Positions 60,117 to 64,000 of a stretch of DNA of 64,000 nucleotides are shown one piece after another. Made by a program: the position numbers and the translations under genes. This DNA is from Flaviflexus equikiangi (GTDB taxonomy: Bacteria > Actinomycetota > Actinomycetes > Actinomycetales > Actinomycetaceae): positions 558,001 to 622,000 of the forward strand of contig NZ_CP059676.1 in NCBI RefSeq assembly GCF_014069875.1. Reading direction: 5' to 3'. Position 1 is the first letter of the stretch. Every line of letters begins with the position of its first letter. Below the pieces are notes generated by a model. It was not told where the DNA came from, searched no databases, and was given only the letters and a program-made list of their open reading frames with translations.

Positions 60117-61543
60117 ACCATCCCCAAGAATTCCCAGAGCGGCGGCATGACGAACAGAAGCAGGAACGTTCCCGCGAGGCCGACGATGACGCCGACCGTG
60201 GCCATGTTCTTCACGGACACTTCGCCCGTCGAGTAGGCGATGGCATTGGGCGGGGTGGAGATCGGCAGCGACATGCCGAAGGATGTCGAGATCGCGACGA
60301 CGGCCGCGACAACGATGACGTTGATGCCGTCGAGGGAGACCGCGAGCGAGACGGCGAGCGGTACGAGCAGGTTGGCAGCGGCGGAGTGGGAGATGACGTT
60401 GGCCATGCCCAGGCCGATCATGCCGAACACGAACAGGAGGAGCAGCGGGGAGAAGCTTGCCCACGGAATCGATTCGACGAGCCACACGTCCAGGCCCGTC
60501 GCGCCGACACCGGTGCCGAGCGCGATACCACCCGATACGAGCCACAGAACTGGCCAGTCGAGCCTCTTGAGATCGGCGCCCTCCATGACTTTCATGCAGA
60601 GAAGAGCCACGACGGGGAAGAAGCCGACAATGTTCGATGAGACCCCGTGGAGCGGTTCCGTCATCCACAGGAGAATGGTCAGACCCGTCACGGCATAGAA
60701 GAGCTTGGCGTTGCGGGACGTATCCCAGTCCTTGCCGAGATCCACCTCCATCGTCCCCTCGGTCGGCAGGAAGAGCACGCACAGCAGGAGCCAGGATCCG
60801 ATGAGGACGACAAGCATGAGCGGCATCGCCATGACCATCCAGTCGACGAACGAGACGTGGATGCCGCGCTCCTCGAGCGCTCCCAGCGCAATCGCATTCG
60901 GGGGAGTGCCCACGGGGGTGCCGATACCGCCGACGTTCGCCGCCAGCGGGATCGCGATCGCGAGACCGGCACGCGACTTCGTGTCTTTCAGGCTGGCGAT
61001 GATGGGCATGATGACCGCGAACATGGTGGCCGTTGTGGCCGTGTTGGACATGAACATCGACAGCAGGGCCGTGATGATCATGAGCCCGAGAACAGTGATC
61101 CTGATCGAACCGGCGAACGGTTTCAGCAGGACAGCAGCGATATTGCGGTCCAGCCGATATTTCTCTGCTCCTTCCGCGATCATGAAGCCGCCGAGGAACA
61201 GAATGATGACGGGATTGGCAAGAGCCGCGAAATAGTCGGCCGCAGGGAGTGCTTCCGCGGCGCCGCTGGGTGCGATGATCGCGCCCGTCGACACCATGAG
61301 CACTTCGAGGAAGATGACGAGGACCGCAGTTGCGACCAGTGGAATCGCCTCCGTGATCCAGAAGACGATGGCGAGAAGGAAGATGGCGAGCATCCGCTCG
61401 CCAGGCTCCTCGAGACCGGGAATGTCATAGAGAAGGGGGAACAGGAACACGAGGAGACCGAGGACCAGCCCGATCCGCTTGGTCAAGGAGGGCTCGCGTG
61501 TCCGGCGAGTGCTGGTGGCCGCGGCATTGGATGGCTTCTTCAT
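60113..61543 (-). CDS. DASS (SLC13) family sodium-coupled anion symporter
   Basis: A 476-aa carrier with about 11-12 helices in two repeats. It shows the S-N-T-A-T-T-A motif (first half), G-T-P-P-N-A-I-A-L, and in the second half S-T-P-P-N-A-I-A-Y-S-T-G: the substrate and Na+ sites of dicarboxylate/citrate/sulfate symporters. The predicted substrate is a C4-dicarboxylate or similar anion. First gene of a three-gene operon with a kinase and regulator, which suggests that transport or intracellular substrate level is monitored. ATG at 61543. Confidence 0.9.
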   Translation of the reverse strand: MKKPSNAAATSTRRTREPSLTKRIGLVLGLLVFLFPLLYDIPGLEEPGERMLAIFLLAIVFWITEAIPLVATAVLVIFLEVLMVSTGAIIAPSGAAEALPAADYFAALANPVIILFLGGFMIAEGAEKYRLDRNIAAVLLKPFAGSIRITVLGLMIITALLSMFMSNTATTATMFAVIMPIIASLKDTKSRAGLAIAIPLAANVGGIGTPVGTPPNAIALGALEERGIHVSFVDWMVMAMPLMLVVLIGSWLLLCVLFLPTEGTMEVDLGKDWDTSRNAKLFYAVTGLTILLWMTEPLHGVSSNIVGFFPVVALLCMKVMEGADLKRLDWPVLWLVSGGIALGTGVGATGLDVWLVESIPWASFSPLLLLFVFGMIGLGMANVISHSAAANLLVPLAVSLAVSLDGINVIVVAAVVAISTSFGMSLPISTPPNAIAYSTGEVSVKNMATVGVIVGLAGTFLLLFVMPPLWEFLGMV

Positions 61544-61941
61544 AATGACCCCATCGTAGATGTGACGTATAGGACAATGTGGGACCTAGGGCTACGGCGG
61601 ACACTACCGTCGAGGAACGCCCGGCGTGAGCGATTCCACGAGGGAGACCGACCCGTGGACAGCACCGGGGAGGCGCCGATATTCGGGGCGCGCCTGATGC
61701 CGATGCTGAGAAACAGCACGCACGACGCTGAGAGTACCGCGGTGCGGGAGACCAGGTCATGCCCACAGAACGAGGCGGCTGCGGGCGTGCCCACTAGCAT
61801 TCCGGGCCGGGAGCGTGTAGTTTCCAGGTAGCGATTCGCTCGCGGTGACCACACGGCCGCCGGGCTACTCGTCTTGGCATACCGAACCCAGTCCAGATAT
61901 CCTGGTCTCGGTCGCGTGACCCCTTACACAGGCGTGAGGGC
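61544..61941. other. Intergenic region upstream of rpoB with no gene seen
   Basis: The 549 nt between the DASS operon (start 61543) and rpoB (62094) hold no convincing CDS. A minus-strand ORF (61540-61854) has no family-like sequence. The part up to 61941 must hold the divergent DASS-operon promoter. No long hairpin stands out. Confidence 0.5.
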
Positions 61942-61970
61942 TGGACCCGTCTGGCTTGACGGTGTACATT
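61942..61970 (+). promoter_or_regulatory. Possible rpoB promoter
   Basis: TGGACC (61942-61947), a 17-bp spacer and TACATT (61965-61970, TAnnnT type) followed by an AT-rich run. A start near 61977 would leave a leader of about 117 nt. The -35 match is modest. Confidence 0.4.
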
Positions 61971-62093
61971 TATTATTTGCGCTTACTTGTGTGGGGTGAC
62001 GTGTATCCTCCGGGGGATTAGTACGGAAGTGACGACGTTCCAACTCTGCACGAGTGCGTTTACGCCTTACCATCTCCAGGGAAGGGATCCCAC

Positions 62094-64000
62094 TTGGCTG
62101 CTTCGCCTATTTCGACAGCATCCGCTTCGCAGAGCCGAAAGGCACGCGTTTCTTTCGCCAAAATTAAAGAGCCCATGCAGGCTCCGGACCTACTCGGTCT
62201 CCAGACCGATAGCTTCAATTGGCTGATTGGGTCCGCCGCATGGCGGGCCGGTGCAGACCCATCCGAGAAGTCAGGATTGGAAGAGGTCTTTGAAGAGGTC
62301 TCGCCGATCGTCAACTCGGCAAACACGATGACTCTGTCCTTCTACGAGCCGAAGCTCGAACCCCCGAAGTACACGGTCGAAATGTGCAAGGAGAAGGATC
62401 TCACCTACTCCGCACCGCTTTACGTCAAGGCGGATTACCACTACAAGGAAACCGGCGAGATCAAGTCTCAGACCACGTTCCTCGGTGACTTCCCGCTCAT
62501 GACCCCGGGCGGCACCTTCATCATCAACGGCACCGAGCGTGTCGTCGTGTCTCAGCTCGTCCGTTCCCCCGGCGTGTACTTCGAGAGCGAGCGCGACAAG
62601 ACCTCCGACAAGCTCATCTACACGTCGAAGTTCATCCCTTCCCGCGGTGCCTGGCTCGAGTTCGAGATCGACAAGCGTGACGCTGTCGGCGTCCGAGTCG
62701 ACCGCAAGCGCAAGCAGTCCGTGACCCACTTCCTCAAGGCGTGGGGCATGACAGAGGAGGAGATCCGGGAAGAGTTCGCTGACTACCCGATCCTCATCGA
62801 CACCCTCGAGAAGGACACCGTCCACACCAAGGAAGAGGCCCTCACCGACGTCTACCGCAAGCTCCGCCCGGGCGAGCCGCCCTCGGCCCGCGCCGGCGAG
62901 AACCTGCTGACGAACCTCTACCTGTCGGACAAGCGCTACGACCTCGCGAAGGTCGGCCGCTACAAGATCAACAAGAAGCTTGGACTCGATCCGGAGAACA
63001 AGGTTCGCCAGCTCACCCTCGAAGACATTGTCGGGTCGATCCACTACATTCTCGCCCTGCACGCCGATAAGGCGGAAGCGAACTGCGGCGGCCCCCACGA
63101 TGTCGCCATCGAGTTCGATGACATCGACCACTTCGGCAACCGTCGCATCCGCGCCGTGGGCGAGCTGATCCAGAACCAGGTCCGCACCGGCCTGTCCCGC
63201 CTCGACCGCATGGTCCGCGAACGGATGACGACACAGGAAGCCGCGGCGATCACGCCGTCCTCCCTCATCAACATCCGCCCCATCGTCGCCGCGATCAAGG
63301 AGTTCTTCGGAACATCCCAGCTGTCGCAGTTCATGGACCAGAACAACCCGCTGTCGGGCTTGACGCACAAGCGCCGCCTGTCCGCACTCGGCCCGGGCGG
63401 TCTCGCCCGTGACCGTGCGGGCATGGAAGTTCGAGACGTCCACCCGTCCCACTACGGACGCATGTGCCCCATCGAGACCCCTGAAGGCCCGAACATCGGC
63501 CTGATCGGCTCCCTGGCGACGTTTGCTCGCGTGAACTCTTTCGGGTTCCTCGAGACTCCGTACCGCAAGGTCGTGAACGGCGTCGTCACGGACGAGATCG
63601 TCTACCTGACGGCTGATGATGAGGATCGGTCCCGCATCGCGCAGGCCACCGATCGCCTCAACGATGACGGCACATTCATGGATGACGAGGCGCTCTGTCG
63701 TGAAGCAGGCGGCGAACCCGCTCTGCTCGCGATCGAAGACATCGATTACATGGACGTCTCGGCGCGCCAGATGGTGTCGGTCGGCACGGCCATGATTCCG
63801 TTCCTCGAGCACGACGATGCTCACCGCGCCCTCATGGGTGCCAACATGCAGCGCCAGGCCGTCCCGCTTCTCCGCACGGACGCCCCGCTCGTCGGCACCG
63901 GCATGGAGGCCCGTGCGGCCGCTGACGCCGGCGAGGTTCTCCAGTCCGACGTGGCCGGCGTGGTCGAGGAAGCATCTGCTGACCTCGTCCGCATCGCAAC
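62094..64000 (+). CDS. rpoB: RNA polymerase beta subunit, 3' end outside window
   Basis: The first 635 residues of RpoB, open to the window edge. It starts at TTG 62094 with AGGGAAGGGA upstream and begins L-A-A-S-P-I-S-T. It has [15 protein letters not shown] as in actinobacterial RpoB. The rifampicin region reads [18 protein letters not shown] then [14 protein letters not shown]. The usual resistance positions (Asp of M-D-Q-N-N, His of T-H-K-R-R, Ser of L-S-A-L-G) are wild type. It is separated from rplL by 6.9 kb of accessory DNA. Confidence 0.97.
   Translation, partial: MAASPISTASASQSRKARVSFAKIKEPMQAPDLLGLQTDSFNWLIGSAAWRAGADPSEKSGLEEVFEEVSPIVNSANTMTLSFYEPKLEPPKYTVEMCKEKDLTYSAPLYVKADYHYKETGEIKSQTTFLGDFPLMTPGGTFIINGTERVVVSQLVRSPGVYFESERDKTSDKLIYTSKFIPSRGAWLEFEIDKRDAVGVRVDRKRKQSVTHFLKAWGMTEEEIREEFADYPILIDTLEKDTVHTKEEALTDVYRKLRPGEPPSARAGENLLTNLYLSDKRYDLAKVGRYKINKKLGLDPENKVRQLTLEDIVGSIHYILALHADKAEANCGGPHDVAIEFDDIDHFGNRRIRAVGELIQNQVRTGLSRLDRMVRERMTTQEAAAITPSSLINIRPIVAAIKEFFGTSQLSQFMDQNNPLSGLTHKRRLSALGPGGLARDRAGMEVRDVHPSHYGRMCPIETPEGPNIGLIGSLATFARVNSFGFLETPYRKVVNGVVTDEIVYLTADDEDRSRIAQATDRLNDDGTFMDDEALCREAGGEPALLAIEDIDYMDVSARQMVSVGTAMIPFLEHDDAHRALMGANMQRQAVPLLRTDAPLVGTGMEARAAADAGEVLQSDVAGVVEEASADLVRIA

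Noticed and set aside
60647-61831. 394-aa plus-strand frame before rpoB
   Set aside because: Antisense to the DASS transporter. It is rich in E, H, R, D and Q with no recognisable fold.
62271-63824. 517-aa open frame on the minus strand
   Set aside because: It lies antisense within rpoB, which is certain from its motifs. Long antisense frames are normal in high-GC genes, and the translation has no domain features.
1-64000. CRISPR array, rRNA genes, integrase or prophage structure
   Set aside because: I looked for regularly spaced repeats, rRNA signatures and phage gene order and found none.

Overview
The window is high-GC DNA from an actinobacterium. The markers are WhiB, MtrA/MtrB/LpqB, a DUF3499/DUF5719 cluster, a TIGR03089-type protein, FprA, and the block aspartate aminotransferase / tRNA-Trp / secE / nusG / rplK / rplA / rplJ / rplL / rpoB. 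Gene content and the RpoB and ribosomal protein sequences suggest Actinomycetales, possibly Actinomycetaceae. The genus cannot be fixed by reading alone.

Layout. (1) 1-9.3 kb: a surface-polysaccharide locus. It has a GT4 and a GT2 glycosyltransferase, a flippase-like membrane protein, two tandem paralogous DUF2142-type membrane proteins, and the dTDP-rhamnose genes rfbC, rfbD and rfbA; rfbB is not in the window. A TIGR03089 protein and an inositol-monophosphatase family enzyme follow. (2) 10.2-16 kb: whiB with a good promoter, a 967-aa membrane glycosyltransferase, a DUF5719 secreted protein, a degenerate metallopeptidase-fold protein, DUF3499 and a 55-aa Trm112-like protein. (3) 16-23 kb: an RDD / SpoIIM / DUF58 / MoxR / DUF4350 / DUF4129 / polytopic-membrane-protein block. 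(4) 23-28.8 kb: mtrA-mtrB-lpqB-comF-hpf, without secA in its usual place after hpf. (5) 28.8-41 kb: FprA ferredoxin reductase, a lipoate ligase-like protein with its accessory domain at the N-terminus, HtpX, YajQ, tRNA-Tyr/Thr/Met, rpmG, two APH-type kinases, a cold-shock protein, a double-META lipoprotein, murB, an enoate-reductase-like flavoenzyme and adenosine deaminase. (6) 41-46.8 kb: a frameshifted acyltransferase, an HK/RR pair and an aspartate aminotransferase. (7) 47-64 kb: the secE-nusG-rplKA ... rplJL ... rpoB backbone, interrupted twice.

The first interruption (49.5-53.9 kb) carries a TTG-start membrane protein and a five-gene overlapping PadR/ABC-exporter operon with a perfect palindromic operator. 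The second (55.2-62.1 kb) sits between rplL and rpoB. It holds decayed IS256 and IS481 elements, a wrecked acetylxylan-esterase gene and an intact transporter-kinase-regulator operon: a DASS/SLC13 symporter, a soluble histidine kinase with a receiver-like and a cyclic-nucleotide-binding-like domain, and a receiver-only regulator. This trio is the best candidate here for an under-described system.

Most genes form tight operons with 1-8 nt overlaps (ATGA, GTGA, TGATG). Strong hairpin terminators separate convergent units. No rRNA, CRISPR array, prophage or integrase was seen.
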